From contig NZ_CP126980.1 in NCBI RefSeq assembly GCF_030252345.1, positions 9,247,501 through 9,311,500 on the forward strand: a DNA stretch of 64,000 nucleotides, in the 5' to 3' direction. The position numbers and the translations under genes were made by a program. Shown one piece after another: positions 57,538-64,000 of this stretch. The notes under the pieces were generated by a model that was given only the letters and a program-made list of their open reading frames with translations, was not told the origin of the DNA and searched no databases. Each line of letters starts with the position of its first letter. Within the stretch, counting starts at the first letter, position 1. This stretch comes from Actinoplanes oblitus (GTDB lineage Bacteria > Actinomycetota > Actinomycetes > Mycobacteriales > Micromonosporaceae).

Positions 57538-57778
57538 CTCCGTCCTCGCGGCTCGAAGGCCGCTCGGGTGACCCGGTCTGCGCAGCTCAGAGCTCCGCCA
57601 CCGGAGAGACTGGGCCCGGCGTCACCGACGGGTGGGTTGCGGTTACCTTAACCGATACATCGGCACTCGCCACGGCTTCGCACCACCCAAGTGACGTAGT
57701 GAACCCCTGCTGGGTGGCTACGTAACGCGCCTTTTACAAAGTTGGGGCGCCAGGCGGGATTCTGGCACGATCGCTGTC

Positions 57779-58792
57779 GTGTTCCCCTCCATGCCGCAGG
57801 ACGACCCCTGGGACGCCGACGCCTCCCGTGACGTCGCGCGCCTGCACCCGGGCCGGCCCAAAGCCGGCATGTACGGGGCCGTGCCGGACGACGAGCCCGA
57901 AGAGCGGCCCACCTCGGCGGATCCGGAGACGGACGACGAGGAGGAGTTCGAGGAGATCGAGGTCGTCCCGGTCCGGCCCAAGCTGTCGATGGCGATCGGC
58001 GGTTTCGGGGCGCTGGTCGGCGCGGCGCTGATCGCCGGGACGCTGACCACCGGGCCGGACAACCGGTCGGCGTACGCGATCATCCTCTTCGGTGTCCAGC
58101 TCCTCGGCCTGCTCGCCTGGACCATGGCGCTGAACCCGCCGGCCCGCTCGGCGACCGCCGCGATCAGCGGCGCCACCGGCCTGGTCGCGTGCTACGTCGC
58201 GGCCACCACCGCCGAGGCCGCGCTGCTGCCACTGCTCTACGTGGCGCTGGCCGGTTTCGTGGTGGCGCTGGGCGGCCAGCTGTTCCGGGCCGAGGACCGG
58301 CACCGGGTCGGCGACTCGTGGCGGACCACCCTGCTGATCGTGCTGGGTGTGGTGGCCTACGCGCTCCCGATCGTGCTGACCCGGCAGTCGCTCGGCTCGC
58401 AGGCCATCCTGGTCTGCGGCACCGGCGCCGGGCTGGCGCTGCTGATCTCCCGGCTGACCGACGCGGTGTTCCCGAAACCGCGGATCGCCGCCCAGGTGCC
58501 CCGCGGCGCGGCCGGCATCGTGCTGGGCGCGATGATCGGCACCTTCGTCACCGCGTGGCTGGGCAGTCAGCTGGTGTTCCCGTTCACCCCGGCCAAGGGT
58601 GCGGTGGCCGGCCTGATCGCGGCGGTCGCGGCGATCCTGGTCGACCTGGCGGTGAACTTCGGCGAGGCGGGTCGCCGGCTCGCCGGTGAGGCGCCGACGT
58701 TCTGGCTGGCCCGGCACATGACCGGTCCGCTCGGTGGGTTCGCGCTCACCTTCGCCGCGGCGTACCTCCTGCTGCACCTCTATCTCACCTGA
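57779..58792 (+). CDS. Multi-pass membrane protein of unknown function
   Basis: This 337-residue protein (GTG start) has a 65-residue acidic cytoplasmic start (DETDDEEEFEEIEVV-type composition) and then about eight to nine hydrophobic segments (LSMAIGGFGALVGAALIAGT, LVACYVAATTAEAALLPLLY, GIVLGAMIGTFVTAWLGSQL, GGFALTFAAAYLLLHLYL). There is no recognised transport signature. It is divergent from glnR and lies before the lmeA-like gene. Family not recognised. Confidence 0.75.
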   Translation: MFPSMPQDDPWDADASRDVARLHPGRPKAGMYGAVPDDEPEERPTSADPETDDEEEFEEIEVVPVRPKLSMAIGGFGALVGAALIAGTLTTGPDNRSAYAIILFGVQLLGLLAWTMALNPPARSATAAISGATGLVACYVAATTAEAALLPLLYVALAGFVVALGGQLFRAEDRHRVGDSWRTTLLIVLGVVAYALPIVLTRQSLGSQAILVCGTGAGLALLISRLTDAVFPKPRIAAQVPRGAAGIVLGAMIGTFVTAWLGSQLVFPFTPAKGAVAGLIAAVAAILVDLAVNFGEAGRRLAGEAPTFWLARHMTGPLGGFALTFAAAYLLLHLYLT

Positions 58793-58862
58793 ACCTCTCG
58801 TTTCCCGGAGCCGTGGACGTGGGCATGTACGGTCCTCAACAGTCCACGAACCGGGAGGGCCC

Positions 58863-59654
58863 GTGACCGAGGAGCACCGCACCGACCAGCGCCCGCGCCG
58901 CCGCCGGGGCCGGGGCCTCCTGATCTTCGTCGGGGTGCTGCTGCTCCTGCTGCTGGCCGGCCTGGTGGTCGTCGACAGGTACGGCGCCTCGTACGCCGAG
59001 GGGGTCATCGGGGACAAGGTCGCCGAGCAGGTCCGCGCCCGCAAGGCCAGCAGCGACACCCCCGAGGTGGACATCAAGGGCGTCCCGTTCCTCACCCAGG
59101 TGGTGCGCGGCGAGTACCAGGAGATCCAGATCCAGCTGCCGAACTTCGCCGGCCCGACCGGCACCGGCGACCAGATCCACATGGACCTGCTGGACATCCA
59201 CGCCAAGGACGTCCGGGCCCCGCTGGACGCCCTGCGCAGCGGCCAGGGCGACGTGGTGGCCGGCACCCTGACCGGCACCGGCACCATCGACTACCCCCAG
59301 CTGATCGACCTGATCGGGCAGAAGGGCCTGAAGCTCGCGGAGAAGGACGGCAACCTGGTCGGCTCGGCCACCGTGGCCGTGCTCGGGCAGCAGCTCGACC
59401 TGGCCGGCACCGCCAAGCTGTCGGTGGCCGACGGCGGCATCCGGGTCCGTTTCGCGAACGTGAAGGCGACGAATCTGCCGGACCTGCCCGGGATCCAGAG
59501 CGCCATCGACGCCTACGCCGGCCGGCTCGGCCTCGATCTGCCCGCACCGGAGCTCCCGCTGCAGCTCAAGGTCCGTTCGGTGAGCCCGGAGAAGGACGGC
59601 CTGCGGGTCACCTTCGGGGCCAACGAGGTGAACATCAACGCCGGGGGACTGTGA
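58863..59654 (+). CDS. LmeA-like (DUF2993) phospholipid-binding envelope protein
   Basis: A GTG at 58863 gives 263 residues: Arg-rich start, one membrane or signal helix (GLLIFVGVLLLLLLAGLVVV) and an external domain with VPFLTQVVRGEYQEIQIQLP, GTLTGTGTIDYPQLIDLIGQ, and GIRVRFANVKATNLPDL, the DUF2993 pattern. Mycobacterial LmeA (Rv0817c) is a periplasmic phospholipid-binding protein needed for lipomannan elongation, and it also lies near glnR and the sulfurtransferase genes. The function here is inferred from this similarity. Confidence 0.82.
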   Translation: MTEEHRTDQRPRRRRGRGLLIFVGVLLLLLLAGLVVVDRYGASYAEGVIGDKVAEQVRARKASSDTPEVDIKGVPFLTQVVRGEYQEIQIQLPNFAGPTGTGDQIHMDLLDIHAKDVRAPLDALRSGQGDVVAGTLTGTGTIDYPQLIDLIGQKGLKLAEKDGNLVGSATVAVLGQQLDLAGTAKLSVADGGIRVRFANVKATNLPDLPGIQSAIDAYAGRLGLDLPAPELPLQLKVRSVSPEKDGLRVTFGANEVNINAGGL

Positions 59655-59709
59655 CCCCCGCCTCGTCCCGGATCGTGGTCGGTACTGTTCCGGGCTCTGG
59701 AACCGCTGG

Positions 59710-59715
59710 TAGGGT
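59710..59715 (+). promoter_or_regulatory. -10 element for a leaderless transcript of the cysteine leader peptide
   Basis: TAGGGT is followed by seven bases and then the ATG of the leader peptide, so the transcript would start at or within a base of the A of that ATG. A TGTTCC 18 bases upstream is a weak -35. Confidence 0.55.
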
Positions 59716-59722
59716 CCGTTCC

Positions 59723-59797
59723 ATGAGCCCGTTGCTCACGAAAAGGCGCGCGATCGACCTGTGTCGCGTGGCCGCGTGCCTGTGTCGCTCCGTCTGA
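59723..59797 (+). CDS. Cysteine-containing attenuator leader peptide (Ms5788A-like)
   Basis: A 24-codon frame encodes MSPLLTKRRAIDLCRVAACL followed by CRSV. The LTKRRAxDLCRVAACLCR motif is that of actinobacterial leader peptides upstream of sulfur genes, in mycobacteria shown to be leaderless cysteine-responsive attenuators. Three Cys codons fall in the last half, and a hairpin (59787-59807) overlaps the last codons and stop. The sulfurtransferase-sseC operon starts at 59974. Inference: when cysteinyl-tRNA is scarce, stalled ribosomes alter the hairpin and raise downstream expression. Confidence 0.85.
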   Translation: MSPLLTKRRAIDLCRVAACLCRSV

Positions 59798-59807
59798 CTG
59801 ACGGAGC
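59787..59807 (+). promoter_or_regulatory. Attenuator hairpin overlapping the leader peptide stop
   Basis: gctccgtc, five bases, gacggagc form a perfect 8-bp stem that includes the last leader codons; the TGA stop lies in its loop. A second small stem (ggtgc TGA gcacc, 59813-59825) follows, then a pyrimidine-rich stretch. The two could act as antiterminator and terminator. Confidence 0.6.
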
Positions 59808-59973
59808 CATGCGGTGCTGAGCACCCTCTCTCATTAGCCCAGGGCATCTCTCTGTCCGGCAGTGGCGCCGTCGCACAAACCAGCCCGTGATCCCACCAAT
59901 TCTGGGTCCGCGCGGGGTGCGACCACACCTCCGTGCGCTGACTCACCCAATCACCCACACAGGGAGTGAAACG

Positions 59974-60822
59974 ATGAGTCGCGACAACGCACTCGTATCG
60001 GCCGACTGGGCCGAGAAGAACCTGGACACCCCCGGCATCGTCTTCGTCGAGGTGGACGAGGACACCAGCGCTTACGACGGCGGCCACATCCCGGGCGCCA
60101 TCAAGATCGACTGGAAGCGGGACCTGCAGGACCCGGTCCGCCGCGACTTCGTCAACCAGGAGCAGTTCTCCACGCTGCTGTCCGAGCGCGGGATCAGCAA
60201 CGACGACACGGTGATCCTGTACGGCGGCAACAACAACTGGTTCGCGGCGTACGCGTACTGGTACTTCAAGCTCTACGGCCACGAGTCGGTCAAGCTGCTC
60301 GACGGTGGCCGCAAGAAGTGGGAGCTGGACGCTCGCGTCTACACCAAGGACGTGCCGGCCCGGGCCACGACCTCCTACCAGGCCAAGGCGCCGAACCTGG
60401 CGATCCGCGCGTTCCGCGACGAGGTCGTGCAGGCCATCGGCGTGCAGAACCTGGTCGACGTGCGCAGCCCCGACGAGTACGCCGGCCGCCTGCTCGCCCC
60501 CGCGCACCTGCCGCAGGAGCAGTCGCAGCGCGCCGGTCACATCCCGACCGCGATCAGCGTGCCGTGGAGCAAGGCCGCCAACGAGGACGGCACGTTCAAG
60601 TCCGACGAGGAACTCGCCAAGATCTACGGCGACGCGGGCCTGGACGGCAGCAAGGACACCATCGCGTACTGCCGGATCGGCGAGCGCTCCTCGCACACCT
60701 GGTTCGTGCTCAAGGAGCTGCTCGGCCAGGAGAACGTGAAGAACTACGACGGTTCCTGGACTGAGTACGGCTCGCTCATCGGCGTGCCGATCGCCCTCGG
60801 CGACGAGCCCGGAAAGGCCTGA
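59974..60822 (+). CDS. Thiosulfate/3-mercaptopyruvate sulfurtransferase (two-domain rhodanese)
   Basis: The ATG at 59974 gives 282 residues with two rhodanese domains. The N-terminal one is catalytically inactive (VLYGGNNNWFAAYAYWYFKL-type loop). The C-terminal one has DVRSPDEYAGRLLAP and active-site Cys233 in TIAYCRIGERSSHTWFVLKE. It moves sulfane sulfur to cyanide or thiols. It resembles mycobacterial CysA2/SseA-type proteins, which also precede sseC. It is the first main gene after the cysteine attenuator and is followed by sseC at 5 nt. Confidence 0.93.
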   Translation: MSRDNALVSADWAEKNLDTPGIVFVEVDEDTSAYDGGHIPGAIKIDWKRDLQDPVRRDFVNQEQFSTLLSERGISNDDTVILYGGNNNWFAAYAYWYFKLYGHESVKLLDGGRKKWELDARVYTKDVPARATTSYQAKAPNLAIRAFRDEVVQAIGVQNLVDVRSPDEYAGRLLAPAHLPQEQSQRAGHIPTAISVPWSKAANEDGTFKSDEELAKIYGDAGLDGSKDTIAYCRIGERSSHTWFVLKELLGQENVKNYDGSWTEYGSLIGVPIALGDEPGKA

Positions 60823-60827
60823 TCATC

Positions 60828-61178
60828 ATGACTGTTCCCACCGCGAACGCCGCGGCCGCCGCCAACATCGCCGGTTGCGCTGCTCCCGACCAGTCCGCTC
60901 CCCTCCCCGCGAGCGTCGACCTGGAGAAGGAGACCGTCATCACCGGCCTGGTGCGGACCGCCGAGGGTGAGGCAGTGGGCGGCGCCTACGTCCGCCTGCT
61001 GGACGGCTCCGGCGAGTTCACCGCCGAGGTCGTCACCTCGCCGGAGGGCGTGTTCCGCTTCTTCGCCGCCCCGGGTTCCTGGACCCTGCGCGCCCTGAGC
61101 CGCTTCGGCAACGGCGAACTCGCCGTGGACGCCACCCGCGGCGTCAACGAGGTGGCCCTCAGCGTCGCCGCCGCCTGA
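60828..61178 (+). CDS. sseC: SseC-like DUF1416 protein
   Basis: This 116-residue protein has an early Cys in NIAGCAAPDQ and a carboxypeptidase-regulatory-like beta sandwich (ETVITGLVRTAEGEAVGGAY, VRLLDGSGEFTAEVVTSPEG, FRFFAAPGSWTLRALSRFG). DUF1416 proteins are encoded right after the sulfurtransferase in mycobacteria (SseC) and many other actinobacteria. The function is unproven but tied to sulfur metabolism by this association. A strong terminator follows. Confidence 0.9.
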   Translation: MTVPTANAAAAANIAGCAAPDQSAPLPASVDLEKETVITGLVRTAEGEAVGGAYVRLLDGSGEFTAEVVTSPEGVFRFFAAPGSWTLRALSRFGNGELAVDATRGVNEVALSVAAA

Positions 61179-61196
61179 CCCACGCTCTGTCGCATC

Positions 61197-61226
61197 GGGG
61201 CGGGACTCCTCCGGGAGTCCCGCCCC
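61197..61226. terminator. Hairpin after sseC
   Basis: A perfect 13-bp stem (ggggcgggactcc / ggagtcccgcccc) with loop TCCG lies 18 nt after the sseC stop and 21 nt beyond the convergent transporter stop. Confidence 0.8.
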
Positions 61227-61247
61227 TCGTGCTCTGCCCCGCCGGTC

Positions 61248-62510
61248 TCAGCCGCTGCTGCCGGCGGTGACCACCACCGCGTCCGGCGGGATCTCCGGGC
61301 GACGGCGGGACAGCCGCCGGACACCCGTGTTCATCACCGCGATCAGCGGCACCGCCACCAGCGCGCCGACGATCCCGGCCAGCACCACCCCGCAGGCGAT
61401 CCCGATGATCACCGCCAGCGGATGGATCGCCACCGCCCGGCCCATGATCAGCGGTTGCAGCACGTGGCCCTCCAGCTGCTGCACCAGGATCACCGCGCCG
61501 AGCGTGATCAGCGCGACCACCCAGCCCTGGGTGACCAGCGCGACGAGCACCGCCACCGAGCCGGAGACGGCGGCCCCGACGATCGGGATGAACGCCCCCA
61601 GGAAGACCAGCGCGGCCAGCGGGAACGGGAACTGCACGTGCAGGATCACCAGCGCCAGCCCGATGCCGAGCGCGTCGATGAAGGCCACCAGCACGGTGGC
61701 CCGCACGTACGCCCCGAGCGTCGCCCAGGACGCGTCGCCGGCGTCCGCCATCGACCAGCGCGCGTTCACCGGGAACAGCCGGACGATGAACCGCCAGATC
61801 TTCCGCCCGTCCCGGAGGAAGAAGAACGTCGCGAACAGCACTAGCAGCAGCCCGGTGAGCAGCTCGAAGACGGTGGCGGCGGTGGAGATGCCGGTCGATG
61901 TGAGCGACGAGGTGTTGTCGTTCACCCAGTCCTGCGCGGAGTCGATGGCCTGGTCGACCTGCTTGTCGGAGAGGTGCAGCGGGCCGGTCCGCGCCCAGTC
62001 CTGGATCTGCCGGACACCGGCGCTGGCCTTCTCGGTCAGCTGCGGCACCCCGTCGATGAACTGGTTGACCACCAGGGTCAGCGTCCCGACCACCGCGCCC
62101 AGCCCGCCGACCAGCACCAGGAAGGTGGCCGCCGAGCGGGGCACGCGCAGCTTGAGCAGCCAGCCGACCGCCGGGCCGAGCAGCGCGGTGAGCAGCAGCG
62201 CGATGGCCAGCGGGACGACCACCACGTCGACCATGCCGATGAACTTCAGCCCGGCGTAACCGACCAGGCCGACGACGATCAGCCGCCAGCTCCAGGCCGC
62301 GGCGATCCGCAGCGAGTGCGGTACGTCCTCGTCGTCCAGGCTGCTGGTCGAGCCGTGCACCACGGCCGGCTCGGGCGGCGGCGGAGCGTACTCGTCCTCA
62401 TCCGGCTCCGGCTCCCGTGGCGGCCGGGCGATACGCGCCATCCGGACCGTCTCCCGTCCCGTGTCGTAGGCCCTCTGCAGGTTTTCCCGGACACGTTGCA
62501 AGCGGTTCAA
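61248..62510 (-). CDS. AI-2E family (PF01594) membrane transporter
   Basis: This 420-residue protein (TTG start with GGGGGTAGG upstream) has a 90-residue charged start and about eight membrane segments. The family pattern is seen in VPLAIALLLTALLGPAVGWL, LLLVLFATFFFLRDGRKIWR, FLGAFIPIVGAAVSGSVAVL and VQQLEGHVLQPLIMGRAVAI (the QxxE region), LHPLAVIIGI-type helix. The family name comes from TqsA; in most bacteria the substrate is unknown, including sodium/proton exchange in some. It converges with sseC. Confidence 0.9.
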   Translation of the reverse strand: MNRLQRVRENLQRAYDTGRETVRMARIARPPREPEPDEDEYAPPPPEPAVVHGSTSSLDDEDVPHSLRIAAAWSWRLIVVGLVGYAGLKFIGMVDVVVVPLAIALLLTALLGPAVGWLLKLRVPRSAATFLVLVGGLGAVVGTLTLVVNQFIDGVPQLTEKASAGVRQIQDWARTGPLHLSDKQVDQAIDSAQDWVNDNTSSLTSTGISTAATVFELLTGLLLVLFATFFFLRDGRKIWRFIVRLFPVNARWSMADAGDASWATLGAYVRATVLVAFIDALGIGLALVILHVQFPFPLAALVFLGAFIPIVGAAVSGSVAVLVALVTQGWVVALITLGAVILVQQLEGHVLQPLIMGRAVAIHPLAVIIGIACGVVLAGIVGALVAVPLIAVMNTGVRRLSRRRPEIPPDAVVVTAGSSG

Positions 62511-62647
62511 CCGCCTACCCCCTCGCCCCTTCGGTTACGCCCCATCACGGTAGTCCGGTGCCGTTCCCGCCGTGCGCCCGCGACTCACCGGTCGCGATCG
62601 GGACCACGCGGAACGCCGTGCCGCGCGGCGGCGTACCGTCTGCATTC

Positions 62648-62989
62648 GTGAGTGCCGACACCGCCCGTACCGAGACCGGACTTCCGATCCGGATGCTGCA
62701 CGACCGCGTCCTCGTCCGCCAGGACGGTGGGGAGGGCGAGCGCCGCTCCACCGCCGGCATCGTCATCCCGGCCACCGCCTCGATGGGACGGCGGCTGTCC
62801 TGGGCCACCGCTGTCGGCGTCGGGCCGAACGTCCGGTCGATAGTGGTGGGCGACCGGGTCCTGTTCGACCCGGACGACCGTTCCGAGGTCGAGCTGCACG
62901 GCAAGGAGTACGTGCTGCTCCGCGAGCGGGACGTGCACGCCGTCGCGGCCACCCGCGTCGAGTCGGACGGCACCGGCCTCTACTTGTAG
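62648..62989 (+). CDS. GroES-family small chaperonin-like protein
   Basis: A GTG at 62648 gives 113 residues: IRMLHDRVLVRQDGGEGERR, STAGIVIPATASMGRRLSWA, TAVGVGPNVRSIVVGDRVLF and LHGKEYVLLRERDVHAVA, the GroES barrel with its mobile loop. A TACCGT -10 close to the start suggests a leaderless transcript. No groEL adjoins it, so it is probably an extra GroES-like gene rather than the main groESL copy. Its end overlaps the PrsW-family gene by 10 nt. Confidence 0.88.
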   Translation: MSADTARTETGLPIRMLHDRVLVRQDGGEGERRSTAGIVIPATASMGRRLSWATAVGVGPNVRSIVVGDRVLFDPDDRSEVELHGKEYVLLRERDVHAVAATRVESDGTGLYL

Positions 62990-64000
62990 GGCGGCGGCAT
63001 CGGCGCGAACGGCGGCGGCCCGTAACCAGGCCCCTGGCCGGGCCCGTAACCCGGGCCGTAACCGGGACCGTAACCGCCCGGGTAGACCGGCATCGGCGGT
63101 GGCAGCCGCACCGGCACCGGCATCACCGGCTCGGCCGGCGGCGCCACGGCGCGCACCACCCCGTCCGGGAACGTGATCCGGTAACTCTGCCCGTCCCACC
63201 AGGCCGGCGGGGTCTGCGGGTCGCGCCCGGCGAAGACCGAGCGGTACCCGGTGACCGCCCCGAGCAGCTCCCGCTCCTCGGCCGCGGCCTTCGCCATCTC
63301 CACCTGGTCGCCGGCCAGCCCGCGCTGCATGCCGTCGCGGAGCAGCGCCAGCCGGGTCGCGGCGAACTGGAAGTTGCGCATCGCCTTGCCGCCGGGCGGG
63401 CCGGCCACCCGCTTGGCCCACTGCCGGGCCGAGTGCCGCCGGCCCAGGCTGCCCAGGGCGGCCACCTCCGGCGGCGCGAACCAGCCGGTGTGCACGTACT
63501 GGAACAGCACCCGCTCGGCGAGCCGGCCCTCCCAGCTGCGCAGCGCGATGGCGAAACCGACGACGGCGAAGAAGAACGGCACCATGAAGCCGAGATAGCC
63601 GTACAGCATGATCAGCGACTCGCCGGTGGCCGCGGAGAGCGTCGGCAGCAGGTTGAACGTGCCGTGCAGGATCATCGCCAGCAGCAGCCCGCCGATCGGA
63701 GCCAGCCAGCGCACGTTGCGGTCCGCGGAGCGCGCCGCGATGCCCAGGCCGATGCCGGTCATCGAGGTGAACAGCGGGTGCGCGAAGCCGGTGAACAGGA
63801 TCCGGACGATGAAGATGGCGAACACGTTGGTCAGGCCGGTGGCCGGTCCGTATTCACTGGCGCCCGCGGCGTAACCGTGACCGCCCAGGTACAACACGTT
63901 CTCCACCATGGCGAAACCGAGCGCGGAGAGGCCGCAGTAGACGATGCCGTCGGTGATGCCGGACCACTCGGCGCGGCGCTTCCAGAACAGCAGGACCGGG
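62980..64000 (-). CDS. PrsW-family intramembrane metalloprotease, 5' end beyond the window
   Basis: The frame is open to the right edge; 339 residues are visible. The upstream part past the ATG at 63909 contains EWSGITDGIVYCGLSALGFA followed by MVENVLYL, a PrsW signature (DGIVYG...GLGFA.xEN), so the true start lies outside. Several membrane helices follow (FVAIFIVRILFTGFAHPLF-type, IGGLLLAMILHGTFNLLPTL with metal-binding His). The C-terminal 100 residues are soluble and end in a Gly/Tyr/Pro-rich repeat (PGYGPGYGPGYGPGQGPGYG). PrsW cleaves anti-sigma factors in Bacillus; the target here is unknown. Confidence 0.88.
   Translation of the reverse strand, partial: PVLLFWKRRAEWSGITDGIVYCGLSALGFAMVENVLYLGGHGYAAGASEYGPATGLTNVFAIFIVRILFTGFAHPLFTSMTGIGLGIAARSADRNVRWLAPIGGLLLAMILHGTFNLLPTLSAATGESLIMLYGYLGFMVPFFFAVVGFAIALRSWEGRLAERVLFQYVHTGWFAPPEVAALGSLGRRHSARQWAKRVAGPPGGKAMRNFQFAATRLALLRDGMQRGLAGDQVEMAKAAAEERELLGAVTGYRSVFAGRDPQTPPAWWDGQSYRITFPDGVVRAVAPPAEPVMPVPVRLPPPMPVYPGGYGPGYGPGYGPGQGPGYGPPPFAPMPPPYK

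Noticed and set aside
61248..62510. Quorum-sensing (AI-2) export role
   Set aside because: The family name AI-2E reflects one E. coli member. No luxS or lsr gene is in the window and the sequence alone does not show AI-2 as substrate.

Overview
This window looks like the chromosome of a flagellated, high-GC actinobacterium, most plausibly an Actinoplanes-type member of the Micromonosporaceae. The reasons are the very high GC content, frequent GTG/TTG starts, mycothiol biology (mycothiol synthase and a mycothiol-dependent-type enzyme), actinobacterial gene orders around glnR-mshD, pabC-ygfZ and hbhA, and a large flagellar/chemotaxis locus of the kind expected in an actinomycete with swimming spores. 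The genus is an inference from gene content.

Positions 1-25.2 kb are a motility island. A plus-strand end of an export-ATPase operon (tail of a probable fliI, fliJ, a bifunctional NlpC/P60-transglycosylase, fliK) converges at a perfect hairpin (3592-3625) with a long minus-strand block. Read in transcription order, that block is: (i) a nine-gene chemotaxis operon cheA-cheW-unknown-cheB-cheR-cheY-cheX-cheY-CheX-like; (ii) flgD-flgE; (iii) flbD-motA-motB-fliL; (iv) fliM-fliN-fliO-fliP-fliR-flhB-flhA-flhF-like-small membrane protein. Units i-iii each end at a strong hairpin, and unit iv ends at the shared hairpin. Upstream of cheA, flgD and fliM I find matches to the motility sigma-factor (FliA/WhiG/SigD) promoter pattern, so these units are probably co-regulated. 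Oddities are the absence of fliQ between fliP and fliR, a FlhF relative whose GTPase motifs are gone, a FliM without the N-terminal CheY-binding motif, and CheC/CheX-type phosphatase candidates instead of CheZ. No chemoreceptor, flagellin or basal-body rod gene lies in the window.

Positions 25-41 kb are mostly housekeeping and accessory genes: an OmpR-type response regulator, a secreted CAP-domain protein, murB, a GH1 beta-glucosidase with its LacI-type regulator and a palindromic operator, an EI24 membrane protein, a group resembling the mycobacterial hbhA locus (XRE regulator, HbhA-like protein, DUF2516), an asparaginase/DUF849 pair, and ygfZ-fur-pabC. Two intergenic regions here carry minisatellite-like tandem repeats (33386-33595 and 40172-40419).

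Positions 41-64 kb hold a nitrobindin-like FABP protein, a previously unlisted 34-residue membrane peptide, DsrE, two NUDIX enzymes, DinG, an ECF41-type sigma factor, a Pit phosphate transporter with its DUF47 partner, and the pstSCAB operon preceded by in-phase 11-bp repeats that look like a PhoP (PHO) box. Then come mshD, glnR, lmeA-like and a sulfurtransferase-sseC operon. The last is preceded by a 24-codon cysteine-containing leader peptide with an overlapping hairpin, which resembles the leaderless cysteine attenuators of mycobacteria. The right edge cuts a PrsW-family protease gene.

I saw no tRNA, rRNA, insertion sequence, CRISPR array or prophage.
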